From NCBI GenBank assembly GCA_022769845.1, contig JALEIO010000022.1, forward strand, positions 1 through 5,572: a DNA stretch of 5,572 nt, given 5' to 3'. The stretch comes from Oscillospiraceae bacterium (GTDB lineage Bacteria; Bacillota; Clostridia; UMGS1810). The notes under the pieces were generated by a model. It was not told where the DNA came from, searched no databases, and saw only the letters and a program-made list of their open reading frames with translations. Shown in pieces: positions 5,563 through 5,572 of the stretch. How positions within the stretch are numbered: the stretch's first letter is position 1; each line of letters begins with the position of its first letter. The position numbers and the translations under genes are program-made.

Positions 5563-5572
5563 ATTTTTTCAA

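Overview
The window looks like a piece of a Bacillota (Clostridia-like) chromosome. It has AT-rich intergenic DNA, strong AGGAGG-type ribosome binding sites, and a gatC-gatA-gatB operon for indirect aminoacyl-tRNA synthesis. All confident genes lie on the minus strand, so transcription runs from high to low coordinates. There is no sign of a phage, insertion sequence or CRISPR array.

Right part (5562 to 2353): gatC, gatA and gatB form a tight operon. The gatC-gatA gap is 24 nt. The gatA stop codon directly abuts the gatB start codon, and the gatB Shine-Dalgarno is encoded by the last gatA codons. Together they make the GatCAB amidotransferase, which converts Glu-tRNA(Gln) and/or Asp-tRNA(Asn) to the correctly charged tRNA. 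Catalytic residues can be located in GatA and GatB. The operon promoter lies beyond the right edge.

Middle gap (2352 to 1987, 366 nt): this is the most interesting non-coding stretch. In the direction of transcription it holds a long imperfect foldback (2273-2170), a weak candidate promoter and a clear intrinsic terminator (2150-2121), which together could define a roughly 80-nt RNA. Next come a perfect-consensus sigma-A promoter for thrS (TTGACA-17-TATAAT, 2089-2061) and a leader of about 68 nt with two adjacent hairpins just before the thrS ribosome binding site. The first hairpin presents CGU, a threonine tRNA anticodon, in a loop resembling an anticodon loop. The second is terminator-like (7-bp stem plus T5). 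No T-box signature is visible, although T-box leaders commonly regulate thrS in this phylum. A tRNA-mimic operator, an attenuator, or both are possible but unproven. A 38-codon plus-strand ORF also lies in the foldback and is doubtful.

Left part (1986 to 1): thrS encodes a full-length, editing-competent threonyl-tRNA synthetase. After a 65-nt gap without a terminator, a second gene begins with a good ribosome binding site. Only MCTA is visible before the window ends. That start resembles the choloylglycine hydrolase / linear amide hydrolase family, with Cys2 as nucleophile, but four residues cannot settle it.

The genes share one theme, charging of tRNAs. The four complete proteins look ordinary and intact; any novelty is in the gatB-thrS intergenic region.
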